A stretch of DNA of 64,000 nt. Origin: Microbacteriaceae bacterium. Its GTDB lineage: Bacteria > Actinomycetota > Actinomycetes > Actinomycetales > Microbacteriaceae. Of this stretch, positions 38,987-49,116 are shown piece after piece. The position numbers and the translations under genes are program-made. The notes under the pieces were generated by a model. The model did no database searches. It saw only the letters and a program-made list of their open reading frames with translations, and had not been told where the DNA came from. The stretch covers positions 1 to 64,000 of the forward strand of contig JACMNE010000056.1 of assembly GCA_014378715.1 (NCBI GenBank), written 5' to 3'. Within the stretch, counting starts at the first letter, position 1; the number at the start of each line of letters is the position of its first letter.

Positions 38987-40049
38987 AGGCGGAGTGGACC
39001 AGGGCGACGATGCGGGAGAGCACGTCGGGGTCGGTCTCCGGGGGAACGCCATGGCCGAGGTTGACGACGTGGGCCGGGGCCGCCCGGCCGCGCTCGACGA
39101 CGTCGAGTACGTGCGCCTCGAGCACCTCCCACGGGGCGGCCAGCAGCGCCGGGTTGATGTTGCCCTGCACCGGCACGTTGCCGCCGAGGCGGCGGATTCC
39201 CTCGTCGAGCGGGATGCGGTCGTCGATGCCGACGGCATCGGCACCGACGTCGCGCATCGCGCCGAGCAGCTCCCCGGTGCCGACTCCGAAGTGCACGATC
39301 GGCATACCCAGGTCTGTCACGTGCGAGATCGCAAGCTTCGAGTACGGCGCGACGTGGGCGGTGTAGTCGGCGAGCGACAGCGATCCAGCCCAGGAGTCGA
39401 ACAGCTGGGCCGCACTCGCCCCGGCGAGGATCTGCGCGCGGAGGAAGGCCCCGGTAACGTCGGCCGCCCAGGTCATCAGGGCGTGCCAGGTGGCCGGGTC
39501 CGCGTGCATCAGGGTGCGGGCGCGAAGGTGGTCCTTCGAGGGACCGCCCTCGACGAGGTACGCGGCCAGGGTGAACGGTGCCCCGGCGAACCCGATGAGC
39601 GGCGTCGAACCCAGCTGCGCGACGGTACGGGCGACGCCGGCACCGATCGGCGCGAGGGCGTCCGGGTGCAGCGGACGCAGCGCCGCGACATCCGCTGCGC
39701 TGCGGATCGGGGCGCCGAGAACAGGGCCGCGACCGGCGACGATGTCGACGTCGACCCCGGCGAGCTTGAGCGGCACCACGATGTCGCTGAAGAAGATCGC
39801 GGCATCGACCGCGTGCCGCCGCCACGGCTGCAGTGTGATCTCACTCGAGAGCTCCGGGTCGAGGCAGGCGTCGAGCATCGCCGTGCCGACCCGCAGGGCA
39901 CGGTACTCGGGCAGGGAACGGCCAGCCTGGCGCATGAACCAGACGGGGGTCACGGGCGGCCGATCGCCCCGATAGGCGCGGATAACGGGGGATGCGGCGG
40001 TGCGGCCGTCGACAAGCGGGTGTTCAGCTGGCAGGTTCACGTGGTTCAT
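38985..40049 (-). CDS. hemE: Uroporphyrinogen decarboxylase
   Basis: [51 protein letters not shown]. Confidence 0.95.
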   Translation of the reverse strand: MNHVNLPAEHPLVDGRTAASPVIRAYRGDRPPVTPVWFMRQAGRSLPEYRALRVGTAMLDACLDPELSSEITLQPWRRHAVDAAIFFSDIVVPLKLAGVDVDIVAGRGPVLGAPIRSAADVAALRPLHPDALAPIGAGVARTVAQLGSTPLIGFAGAPFTLAAYLVEGGPSKDHLRARTLMHADPATWHALMTWAADVTGAFLRAQILAGASAAQLFDSWAGSLSLADYTAHVAPYSKLAISHVTDLGMPIVHFGVGTGELLGAMRDVGADAVGIDDRIPLDEGIRRLGGNVPVQGNINPALLAAPWEVLEAHVLDVVERGRAAPAHVVNLGHGVPPETDPDVLSRIVALVHSA

Positions 40050-40136
40050 TCTCGCATCAGCGCCTCCCATCGGCCCGCGAGCGGCCCCCTGTCGCCGCTC
40101 GTACTCCGCTCCCAGACGCGAGAGTTATCATGGATT

Positions 40137-41423
40137 GTGCTTCTTTGTCTGACCGCCAACCACCGGAACGCGAGCTTCGACATCCTCGAGAAGCTCTCCG
40201 TTGGCGCACCCCAGGCCGCGGGCGCCCTCGTCTCCGGCACCCCCTTCGTGAGCGGTGCCGTGGTGCTCGCCACCTGCAACCGCTTCGAGGCGTACCTCGA
40301 CATCGACGAGAGCTCCGGCCGCCGCAGCGTCGACGCCACCGTCGCGGCGATGAGCGGCGCCAGCGGCATCAGCGCCGATGAGCTGCGCTCCTCCGTCACG
40401 GTGCTGAGCGGCGACGACGTCGTCGAGCACCTCTTCGCCGTCTCCTCCGGCCTCGAGTCCGTCGTCATCGGCGAGGACGAGATCTCCGGCCAGGTGCGCC
40501 GCGCCCTCGAGCAGGCGCGTATGGCAGGCACCACATCCTCCGCCCTCGAACTCCTGTTCCAGCGCGCCTCGACCACCTCCCGCGTCGTCAAGTCCTCCAC
40601 CGCCGTGGGCACCGCCGGCCGCTCACTTGTGCGCCTCGCCCTCGAGCTCGCCTCGAGCCGGGTCACCGACTGGGCGCACGCGCGGGTGCTGATGATCGGC
40701 ACCGGCTCCTACGCCGGCGCGTCACTCGCGGCCCTCCGCGACCGCGGCGCCGTCGATGTCACCGTCTACTCCCCCTCGGGCCGCGGCGAGAAGTTCGCGC
40801 ACGGCCACGACATCCGCTTCACGACCGACCTCGCTGCCGCGGCCACCGCGAGCGACGTCATCGTCAGCTGCACGATCGTCGACGGGCACATCGTCACTCC
40901 CGAACTGCTCGCCGACTCCGAGCGCACCCTCGTGATCGACCTCGGACTGCCCCGCAACGTCGATCCGGCCGTCGGAGCGATCGAGGGCATCGAGCTGCTC
41001 GACCTCGAAACCATCAGCCTGCACGCTCCGCTCGAGGAGCTCAACGCCACCAGCCAGGCCCGCGAGGTCGTGGGCAACGCCGCGGCCGAGTTCACCGCGG
41101 CCAAGGCGGAGCAGCAGCTCACCTCCTCCGTCGTCGCCCTCCGCGGCCACCTCTTCGACCTGCTCGACGCCGAGATCGAGCGCGCCAGGACCCGCGGCGA
41201 TTCGAGCCAGCAGACCGAGCAGGCCCTCCGCCACCTCACTAGCGTGCTGCTGCACGCCCCGTCGGTGCGCGCCCGCGAGCTCGCCCGCGCCGGCCGCGGC
41301 GACGAGTTCACCGCCGGCCTCGAGGCCATCTTCGGGGTCGTCCCCGCCGTCATCGTGCCGATGATCCCCGGAGCGGATGTCGCGTCCCCCGCTTCTCTGC
41401 TCCTCGACGCCGACGCATCCTGA
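40137..41423 (+). CDS. hemA: Glutamyl-tRNA reductase
   Basis: [58 protein letters not shown] start. Confidence 0.93.
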   Translation: MLLCLTANHRNASFDILEKLSVGAPQAAGALVSGTPFVSGAVVLATCNRFEAYLDIDESSGRRSVDATVAAMSGASGISADELRSSVTVLSGDDVVEHLFAVSSGLESVVIGEDEISGQVRRALEQARMAGTTSSALELLFQRASTTSRVVKSSTAVGTAGRSLVRLALELASSRVTDWAHARVLMIGTGSYAGASLAALRDRGAVDVTVYSPSGRGEKFAHGHDIRFTTDLAAAATASDVIVSCTIVDGHIVTPELLADSERTLVIDLGLPRNVDPAVGAIEGIELLDLETISLHAPLEELNATSQAREVVGNAAAEFTAAKAEQQLTSSVVALRGHLFDLLDAEIERARTRGDSSQQTEQALRHLTSVLLHAPSVRARELARAGRGDEFTAGLEAIFGVVPAVIVPMIPGADVASPASLLLDADAS

Positions 41424-41469
41424 GCACCAGCTCCCCACCCCCCGCCCTAACCCGCCCTAACATGGGGGC

Positions 41470-41870
41470 GTGCCCCTCGAGATCACCGCGCCCATCGAGA
41501 TCACCGCGCCCACCGAGACCACACGGCTCGTTCTGCGCTCGCTCCGCCCCAGTGACCTGACCGATGTCGCCGCATACCAGTCCCGCGAGGACGTGGTGCG
41601 CCACCTTCCCTGGAACGTGCGCACCCGCGAGGAGTCCGCGGAGCACCTGGCGAAGCGCATCGTGGCGACCCTCCTCGAGAACGACGGCGACCACCTGGTG
41701 GCCGCCGTCGAACGTCCCGGTGCCGCCCGGAGCGCGTCATCGGCGAGGCGAACCTCGTGCTGACCAGCGTTGAGCACCGCCAGGTGTTCACGGGCGAGTT
41801 CGCTGACACCGACATCTACGCGATGCTCGACGTGGAGTGGACGACCCGCGACGCGATCGACGGCCGATGA
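41470..41870 (+). pseudogene. GNAT-family acetyltransferase remnant with frameshift and internal deletion
   Basis: TTRLVLRSLRPSDLTDVAAYQSREDVVRHLPW... ends at TGA 41763; the +1 frame continues VIGEANLVLTSVEHRQ directly into VFTGEFADTDIYAMLDVEW (C-terminal end), so the acetyl-CoA-binding centre is missing. Confidence 0.75.
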
Positions 41871-42241
41871 CGCTGCTTCCGGCCCAACTGGCCCATTTCG
41901 AGGAGCTCCTGCTGCACGAGCTCGCGGAGCGCGGGCAGGAAGCGAATGTCCTCGCCGACGGCCTCCGTGTCGTGCGCCTCGCGAAGGGCGACGGCACGGC
42001 CGACGACGAGCACGACCCTGATGGCCCGACCCTGTCGGCCGAGTGGTCGCGGATGTCCGGCCTGGAGTCCGAGCTGGTGGCCAAGACCGCGGCCACCCGG
42101 AGTGCGCTTGCCCGCATCGCGGCCGGCACCTACGGCCGCTGCGTGCGCCGGGGCGAACCGATCGGGCTCGACCGACTCGAGGCGCGGCCCGCCGCCGAGC
42201 TCTGCATCGAGTGCGCGAGGGAGGTCGAACCGCGGCACTGA
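41867..42241 (+). CDS. DksA/TraR-type zinc-finger family protein
   Basis: SALARIAAGTYGRCVRRGEPIGLDRLEARPAAELCIECAREVE. Confidence 0.8.
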   Translation: MTLLPAQLAHFEELLLHELAERGQEANVLADGLRVVRLAKGDGTADDEHDPDGPTLSAEWSRMSGLESELVAKTAATRSALARIAAGTYGRCVRRGEPIGLDRLEARPAAELCIECAREVEPRH

Positions 42242-42385
42242 GGATCGTTGCCAATCCGTCACCCGGCTGACCGCAGAAGTGCGCTAATTTGCACGGGGGA
42301 CCGCTGACTAGGGTGGTGACGAACCCCGAACGCCGTCCTCGGGCGAACGCCCCGGTCGCGAGCACCACAGTCAAAGGAGACAGAA

Positions 42386-44641
42386 GTGACCTCCACGATC
42401 GATGCGAAGTCGGACGACCGGCAGCCGAAGCCGGGCGAGACGATCGAGCTGTACACCGACCCGGCCAAGCCGCCCGTCGGACTCCGCCATCGGGCAAGGT
42501 GGACACCCCTCAAGATCGTCCTGTGGGTCGCCATCGCCCTGATCGGCGGCTTCGGCTGGTTCATGATCGCGATCGTCCGCGGCGACGAGGTCAACTCGGT
42601 CTGGTTCGTAGCTGCCTCCGTCGGCACCTTCCTCATCGGCTACCGCTTCTACTCGAAGTTCATCGAGCGCAAGCTGCTGAAGCCCGACGATCGGCGCGCC
42701 ACGCCCGCCGAGATCCTCAACAACGGCAGGGACTTCGAGCCCACCGACCGTCGGGTGCTCTTCGGCCACCACTTCGCCGCGATCGCCGGCGCCGGCCCGC
42801 TCATCGGTCCGGTGCTCGCCGCCCAGATGGGGTACCTGCCCGGCACGATGTGGATCATCTTCGGTGTCATCATCGCCGGCGCCGTTCAGGACTACCTGGT
42901 GCTCTTCTTCTCGATGCGCCGGCGCGGCCGCTCGCTCGGGCAGATGGCAAAGGACGAGCTGGGCCGGTTCGGCGGGGTCGCCGCGCTCGTCGCCACCCTC
43001 CTGATCATGTCGATCATCCTCGCGGTGCTCGCCCTCATCGTCGTCAACGCCCTCGCCGAAAGCCCCTGGGGCGTCTTCTCGATCGCGATGACGATCCCGA
43101 TCGCTCTGTTCATGGGGGTGTACCTGAGGTATCTGCGCCCGGGCCGCATCTCAGAGGTGTCGGTCATCGGAGTCGCGCTGCTCCTCCTCGCGATCATCGC
43201 GGGAGGATGGGTCGCCGAGACGAGCTGGGGCGTTGAGATCTTCACCCTCGACAAGGTCGCGCTCGCCTGGGCCCTGATCATCTACGGCTTCGTCGCCTCG
43301 GTGCTCCCGGTCTGGCTCCTGCTCGCCCCGCGCGACTACCTCTCCACCTTCATGAAGATCGGCACGATCATCCTGCTCGCGATCGGCATCATCATCGTGC
43401 AGCCCGTTGTGCAGATGCCGGCCATCACCGAGTTCGCCCTGAACGGCCAGGGACCGGTGTTCGCCGGGTCGCTCTTCCCCTTCCTCTTCATCACGATCGC
43501 CTGCGGGGCACTGAGCGGGTTCCACTCGTTGATCGCCTCTGGCACCACCCCGAAACTGATCGAGAAGGAGTCCCAGACGCGGGCCATCGGCTACGGCGGG
43601 ATGCTCATCGAGTCCTTTGTCGCGATCATGGCGCTGGTCGCCGCGATCACCCTCGACCGTGGGCTGTACTTCGCCATGAACGCCTCGGCCGCCCTCACCG
43701 GCGGGACCCCGGAGGGCGCAGCGGAGTTCATCAGCGGACTCGGGCCGCTCGGGGGCACCGGCATGACCGCCGCCGAGATCGCCCAGGCTGCGCGGGACGT
43801 GGGGGAGGCGTCGCTCGTCTCCCGCACCGGGGGTGCCCCGACCCTGGCCGTCGGCATCGCGAACATCCTCGGCGAGGTTTGGCAGGGGTCGGACCTCCGG
43901 GCGTTCTGGTACCACTTCGGCATCATGTTCGAGGCACTGTTCATCCTGACGACCGTGGACGCGGGAACCCGCGTCGCGCGATTCATGCTGAGCGACACCC
44001 TCGGCAATGTCAGCCAGAAGTTCCGCGACCCGTCGTGGCGCATCGGCGCGTGGATCTCCTCGATCATCGTCGTCGCCGCGTGGGGCAGCATCCTGCTCAT
44101 GGGCGTCACCGACCCCCTCGGTGGCATCAACACGCTGTTCCCGCTCTTCGGAATCGCGAACCAGCTCCTCGCCGCCATCGCCCTCGCCATCTGCGTGGCG
44201 ATCGTCTGCAAGAAGGGGCTGGTGAAGTGGGCCTGGATCCCCGGCATCCCTCTGGCGCTCGACGCGGTCGTGACTCTCACCGCCTCGTTCCAGAAGATCT
44301 TCTCGCCGATCCCCGGGCTGGGTTTCTGGGCCCAGAACGCCACCTACCGCGCCGCGCTCGATAACGGCGAGACCTCGCTCGGACCGGCCCAGACCGTCGA
44401 GGCGATGAACGCCGTGGTGCGCAACACCGCGATCCAGGGAACACTGTCGATCATTTTCGCCGTGCTCGTGGTCATCGTGATCGTCGTCGCGATCAGGGTG
44501 AGCATCAGGGCGGTGCGCGCTGGCGGGGAGGTCAGCACCGAGACCGATATTGTGCCCAGCGGCCTCTACGCACCCTCCAGCCTGCTCGCGACGAGGGAGG
44601 AGAAGGCCGTGCAGAAGCGCTGGGAGGCGGAGGTCACATGA
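42386..44641 (+). CDS. cstA: Carbon starvation protein A (pyruvate/peptide transporter family)
   Basis: HHFAAIAGAGPLIGPVLAAQMGYLPGTMWI; GAVQDYLVLFFSMRRRGRSLGQM. Confidence 0.92.
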   Translation: MTSTIDAKSDDRQPKPGETIELYTDPAKPPVGLRHRARWTPLKIVLWVAIALIGGFGWFMIAIVRGDEVNSVWFVAASVGTFLIGYRFYSKFIERKLLKPDDRRATPAEILNNGRDFEPTDRRVLFGHHFAAIAGAGPLIGPVLAAQMGYLPGTMWIIFGVIIAGAVQDYLVLFFSMRRRGRSLGQMAKDELGRFGGVAALVATLLIMSIILAVLALIVVNALAESPWGVFSIAMTIPIALFMGVYLRYLRPGRISEVSVIGVALLLLAIIAGGWVAETSWGVEIFTLDKVALAWALIIYGFVASVLPVWLLLAPRDYLSTFMKIGTIILLAIGIIIVQPVVQMPAITEFALNGQGPVFAGSLFPFLFITIACGALSGFHSLIASGTTPKLIEKESQTRAIGYGGMLIESFVAIMALVAAITLDRGLYFAMNASAALTGGTPEGAAEFISGLGPLGGTGMTAAEIAQAARDVGEASLVSRTGGAPTLAVGIANILGEVWQGSDLRAFWYHFGIMFEALFILTTVDAGTRVARFMLSDTLGNVSQKFRDPSWRIGAWISSIIVVAAWGSILLMGVTDPLGGINTLFPLFGIANQLLAAIALAICVAIVCKKGLVKWAWIPGIPLALDAVVTLTASFQKIFSPIPGLGFWAQNATYRAALDNGETSLGPAQTVEAMNAVVRNTAIQGTLSIIFAVLVVIVIVVAIRVSIRAVRAGGEVSTETDIVPSGLYAPSSLLATREEKAVQKRWEAEVT

Positions 44642-44832
44642 CCGCTCTGATCCTGAGGGCCGCGAAGGGGGTGCGCTGGTACGTGCGTGAACTGATGGGC
44701 GACTCGCGCTACGAACGGTATGTCGCCCACCTCTCCGCGACCCACCCCGGGGCCACCGTGCCTACGGAGCGGGAGTTCTGGCGGGAGCGCCACGCGATCG
44801 AGGAGCGCAACCCGACCTCGCGCTGCTGCTGA
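44638..44832 (+). CDS. YbdD/YjiX family small protein
   Basis: VRWYVRELMGDSRYERYVAHLSATHPGATVPTEREFWRERH; follows cstA. Confidence 0.88.
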   Translation: MTALILRAAKGVRWYVRELMGDSRYERYVAHLSATHPGATVPTEREFWRERHAIEERNPTSRCC

Positions 44833-44854
44833 TCGCCTGAACCCCGAGCCGGGC

Positions 44855-45748
44855 TCAGGCGACGAACTCCAGCAGGTCGAGACCAAAGACGCGCATCGCC
44901 CCGTGCACGGCGAGCCGCGTGGCGAGCGAGGTGTCGGCGAACTGCACGGTGAGGGCGTAGGCGACCGCGGCGCGGGGACCGACCAGGATGCCCACCTCGC
45001 AGCGCACCCCCTGGTCGGAGCCGGTGATGTTGGTCAGGTGCAGCCCGTGGTCGGCCGTGCGGTGGGCGAGCGGGTCGAGACCGAAGCCGCTCGCGACGAG
45101 TGACAGGTCCGCTCCGCCGCCGAGCCAGTCGAGCACCCGGTCGCTCGTGGGGTGGTCGACGATCTGGCCGCGGCGCAGGGCCGTGATCAGCCAGGTGAGC
45201 TCGGCGGCCGACCCGACCGACAGCTGCGGGGCGTCGTCGGGCCCGCGGGTATCACGCACGCGGTCGAGCAGCGCGGTGCGGGCGAGCCCAAGCGCCTCGG
45301 CCCTGGCACGCACGGCGTCGAGTCCGACCTGGCGGAGCAGGGCATTGGTGGCGAGGTGGTCGCCGGTCGCCCCGACGAGCACCGCCAGGTCGACGACCGG
45401 CAGCGCCGGCGCCTGCAGATGCCGCCAGATGCCGGGTCCGCCGATCGCGTCGGGCTTGTCGACGATGCCGAACCCGGCCGCATCCCGCGCGCTGATCCGC
45501 GCGGACACCTCGATCAGCAGCAGCAGGGAGCCCACTCCCGCCGTCGGCAGCACGATGCGGTCGTCGATCGACACGACGGTGAGCCCCGAGCGCAGGTCGA
45601 CCACGTTCGCCGAGACCTGCGCCCCCGCGTAGGCGATCTCTCCGAGGGAGGCGAAGCCCGCCGCGAAGCTCTCGCCCCCCGCCCGCCCGGTGTGGCGACC
45701 GACCCGCGGGGTGCGGGTGCGGTCGCGCCGGCCCCTCGCCGGCGTCAC
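44855..45748 (-). CDS. Class A beta-lactamase-fold serine hydrolase homologue with altered catalytic motifs
   Basis: VLPTAGVGSLLLLIEVSARI at the SxxK position; ATNALLRQVGLDAVRARAEALGL; LTNITGSDQGVRCEVGIL at the KTG position. Confidence 0.75.
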   Translation of the reverse strand: MTPARGRRDRTRTPRVGRHTGRAGGESFAAGFASLGEIAYAGAQVSANVVDLRSGLTVVSIDDRIVLPTAGVGSLLLLIEVSARISARDAAGFGIVDKPDAIGGPGIWRHLQAPALPVVDLAVLVGATGDHLATNALLRQVGLDAVRARAEALGLARTALLDRVRDTRGPDDAPQLSVGSAAELTWLITALRRGQIVDHPTSDRVLDWLGGGADLSLVASGFGLDPLAHRTADHGLHLTNITGSDQGVRCEVGILVGPRAAVAYALTVQFADTSLATRLAVHGAMRVFGLDLLEFVA

Positions 45749-47718
45749 CAGATCTGAACGCGCTGCTCGGGCGCCAGCCACAGGGCGTCCGATTCCGTCA
45801 CGCCGAAGGTGGTGTAGAACTCGTCGATGTTGCGCACGATCTGATTGCAGCGGAACTCGTTCGGGGAGTGCGGGTCGATCGTGAGCAGGCGGATGACCTC
45901 CTCGTCGCGTACCTTGATCTGCCAGGCCTGCGCCCAGGAGATGAAGAAGCGCTCGGCGCCGGTGAGTCCGTCGATCACGGGCGACTCGGCGCCATCGAGC
46001 GAGATGAGGTACGCCTTCCAGGCTATGCCGAGACCACCGAGGTCGCCGATGTTCTCGCCGATCGTGAGCGCCCCGTTGACGTGGTGGTCGGGCACCTGGG
46101 CCGGCGCGAGGGCGTTGTACTGCTCGATGAGTGAGGAGGTGAGCTTCTCGAACGCGGTGCGGTCGGACTCGGTCCACCAGTCGGTGAGCAGGCCGTCGCC
46201 GTCGAACTTGGCACCCTGGTCGTCGAAGCCGTGGCCGATCTCGTGCCCGATCACCGCGCCGATCGCGCCGTAGTTGGCCGCGTCGTCGCGCGCCTCGTCG
46301 AAGAAGGGGTACTGCAGGATCGCCGCGGGGAAGACGATCTCGTTGAAGCCGGGGTTGTAGTAGGCGTTGATCGTCTGCGGGGTCATGAACCACTCGTCGC
46401 GGTCGAGGGGAGCGCCGATCTTGCCCAGCTCGCGCTGGAACTCGAACTCGTTCGCGGACCGCACGTTGCCGAGCAGGTCTCCGGCGTCGACCTGCAGGGC
46501 CGAGTAGTCACGCCACTTCGCCGGGAAGCCGATCTTGGGCGTGAACTTGTCGAGTTTGTCGAGCGCGCGGAGCCGGGTGGCCTCGGTCATCCAGCCGAGC
46601 GAGGTGATGCTCGCCCGGTAGGCCTCGATGAGGTTGGCGACGAGCACGTCCATCTCACTCTTCGCGGTCGGCGAGAAGTGGCGGTCGACATAGGTGCGCC
46701 CGACGGCCTCGCCCAACGCGCCCTCGACGAGCGAGACGCCGCGCTTCCAGCGGACCCGCATCTCCGGGGTGCCGGTGAGGGTGCGGCCGTAGAAGTCGAA
46801 GTTGGCCTCGACGAAGTCGTCGGAGAGGTAGGCGGCGTTCGAGCGGATGACCTGCCACGCGAGCCAGTCCGTCCAGCTCTCGAGCCGGTCGGCCGTCAGT
46901 AGCCCGGCGACGTGTTCCACGAAGCTCGGCTCGCGCACCACGACCTCGGCGAGCGCGCCCTCCGGCACGTCCACCGCGTCGAGCCATACGTCGAGGTCGA
47001 TGCCTGCGGCGAGCGCCTGCGCTCCCGACCAGGGCAGCAGGTTGTAGGTGGCCTCGCTGTCGCGGGTGCGCACGTTGTCCCAATGGCCGGCCGCGATGTC
47101 GGTCTCGAGCGCGACGACCCGCGCGGCACGCTCGGCCGCATCGGGGCGCCCCGGCTCGGCGAGCGCGAACATCCGCTCGACGAAGGCGCCGTACTTGACC
47201 CGCACCTCGGCGAAGGAATCCTCGCGATAGTAGGACTCGTCAGGCAGGCCGAGGCCGCCCTGCTCGACGAAGACAAGGTAGCGGTCGGGCTGGCCCGGGT
47301 CGTTGTCGACGAAGAGGTGCAGGAAACCCGAGATGCCCTTGCGTTCGAGGCGCCCGAGCCTCTCCAGCAGCGAGCGGATGTCGGTGGCACCGGCCACCTC
47401 GGCCAGGAGCGGCGCGAGCGGCGCGGCGCCGAGCGCGTTGACGCGGTCGTTGTCCATGAAGCTCGCATAGAGGTCGCCGTACTTGCGCTCCTCGCTGCCG
47501 GGCTCGGCGGACTGCGACTCGATGATGATGTCCTGCACGGCCTTCTCGGCCGCCTCGGCGAGCAGGTAGAAGGAGCCGTAGCGGGCCTTGTCCGAGGGGA
47601 TCTCTGTGCGCGCGGCCCATTTGCCGTTCACATGGCGGAAGAGGTCGTCTCCCGGACGGGTCGCGGCATCGAGCTCCGCGAGGTCGATTCCGGACGTGGG
47701 CTGGTTGTCGGCGCTCAT
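45745..47718 (-). CDS. M13 family zinc metallopeptidase (neprilysin-like)
   Basis: GAVIGHEIGHGFDDQGAKFDGDG; NAYYNPGFNEIVFPAAILQYPFF. Confidence 0.93.
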   Translation of the reverse strand: MSADNQPTSGIDLAELDAATRPGDDLFRHVNGKWAARTEIPSDKARYGSFYLLAEAAEKAVQDIIIESQSAEPGSEERKYGDLYASFMDNDRVNALGAAPLAPLLAEVAGATDIRSLLERLGRLERKGISGFLHLFVDNDPGQPDRYLVFVEQGGLGLPDESYYREDSFAEVRVKYGAFVERMFALAEPGRPDAAERAARVVALETDIAAGHWDNVRTRDSEATYNLLPWSGAQALAAGIDLDVWLDAVDVPEGALAEVVVREPSFVEHVAGLLTADRLESWTDWLAWQVIRSNAAYLSDDFVEANFDFYGRTLTGTPEMRVRWKRGVSLVEGALGEAVGRTYVDRHFSPTAKSEMDVLVANLIEAYRASITSLGWMTEATRLRALDKLDKFTPKIGFPAKWRDYSALQVDAGDLLGNVRSANEFEFQRELGKIGAPLDRDEWFMTPQTINAYYNPGFNEIVFPAAILQYPFFDEARDDAANYGAIGAVIGHEIGHGFDDQGAKFDGDGLLTDWWTESDRTAFEKLTSSLIEQYNALAPAQVPDHHVNGALTIGENIGDLGGLGIAWKAYLISLDGAESPVIDGLTGAERFFISWAQAWQIKVRDEEVIRLLTIDPHSPNEFRCNQIVRNIDEFYTTFGVTESDALWLAPEQRVQIW

Positions 47719-47778
47719 GGTCCCCCAGCCTAGGCCTCACCCCCGACACGGGGCCGGGAAGCGCACTACCGTAGGCGG

Positions 47779-49107
47779 ATGGGGAGATTCGCGGTCCGGC
47801 CGCTCGATCGGGAGATCTTCCGCCTGGCCATCCCAGCGCTCGGCGCCCTTGTGGCCGAGCCGCTGTTCCTGCTCACCGACACCGCGCTCGTCGGCCACCT
47901 CGGGGCCGTGCCGCTCGCGGCCCTCGGCATCGCCGGGGTGATCCTGCAGACGGCCGTCGGCCTGCTCGTGTTCCTCGCCTACGCGACGACGCCCGCCGTG
48001 GCCAGGCGCCTCGGCTCCGGCGACCTGCCCGGCGCGATCAGGGCCGGCATCGACGGCCTCTGGCTCGCGATCGCCGTCGGCGTCGTGCTCGTCGGCGGCG
48101 GGCTGGCCGGCGGCGGGGCGCTCGTCCGGTTGTTCGGTGCCCCGGCGGATGTCGCGGAGGCCGCCACGACCTACCTGCTCATCTCGGTCTGGGGGCTGCC
48201 AGCGATGCTAGTGGTGCTCGCCGCAACGGGCCTCCTGCGCGGGCTGCAGGACACCCGCACCCCGCTTGTGGTCGCCGTGCTCGGCTTCGTCGCGAACGCC
48301 CTGCTCAACACCCTGTTCATCTACGGCTTCGGCTGGGGCATCGCCGGCTCGGCCGTGGGCACCGTGGTCGCCCAGTGGGGCATGGCAACGGTGTACCTCG
48401 TGATCGCGGTACGCGCGGCGCGGGCGAACGGCACCACTCTGCGACCGGGGCTCTCCGGCGTCGCCGGGGCAGCGTCGTCCGGCCTGTGGCTGCTGCTGCG
48501 CACGGCGTCGCTGCGCGTCGCGCTGCTCGGCACCGTGGTGGTCGCGACCGGGCTCGGCGTGACGGAGCTCGCCACCCTGCAGATCGCGCTCACCCTGTTC
48601 TCGGCGATCGCCTTCGCCCTCGACGCGCTCGCGATCGCCGGCCAGGCGATGATCGGCCACGCGCTGGGGGCGGCGGACGTTCCGAGGGTGGTCGCGGTCA
48701 CCCGCCGGCTCATCCTGTTCGGGGTGGTCGGTGGCGTGGGCCTCGGGGCCGTGCTGGCGCTCGTCGCCCCCCTGCTCGGCGGGGTGTTCACGGGGGACGC
48801 CGACATCCGCTCTGCCCTGACACCTGTCGTCATCGTGATGGCGCTGGGGATCCCGGTCGCGGGATACGTCTTTGTGCTCGACGGGGTGCTGATCGGCGCG
48901 GGCGACGCCAGGTACCTGGCGATCACCGGGATCGTGAACCTCGCGGTGTACGTGCCGCTGCTCGCGGTTGCCACCTCCGCAGGAGGCATCGTGGCCCTCT
49001 GGACGGCGTTCGGGTTCGGCTACATCGGCGCCAGGGCGGTCACGCTCGGGCTGCGGGCGCGGGGCACCGCATGGATCGTGACGGGCGCGGAACGTACCGC
49101 CCGGTAG
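47779..49107 (+). CDS. MATE family efflux transporter
   Basis: REIFRLAIPALGALVAEPLFLLTDTALVGHLG; 12 TM pattern. Confidence 0.92.
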   Translation: MGRFAVRPLDREIFRLAIPALGALVAEPLFLLTDTALVGHLGAVPLAALGIAGVILQTAVGLLVFLAYATTPAVARRLGSGDLPGAIRAGIDGLWLAIAVGVVLVGGGLAGGGALVRLFGAPADVAEAATTYLLISVWGLPAMLVVLAATGLLRGLQDTRTPLVVAVLGFVANALLNTLFIYGFGWGIAGSAVGTVVAQWGMATVYLVIAVRAARANGTTLRPGLSGVAGAASSGLWLLLRTASLRVALLGTVVVATGLGVTELATLQIALTLFSAIAFALDALAIAGQAMIGHALGAADVPRVVAVTRRLILFGVVGGVGLGAVLALVAPLLGGVFTGDADIRSALTPVVIVMALGIPVAGYVFVLDGVLIGAGDARYLAITGIVNLAVYVPLLAVATSAGGIVALWTAFGFGYIGARAVTLGLRARGTAWIVTGAERTAR

Positions 49108-49116
49108 CGTTGTCGC

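Noticed and set aside
37440-40136. Very long ORF upstream of hemA (1327 aa) as one giant protein
   Set aside because: It is antisense to hemY and hemE and is an artefact of the GC-rich open frame; hemA starts near 40137.
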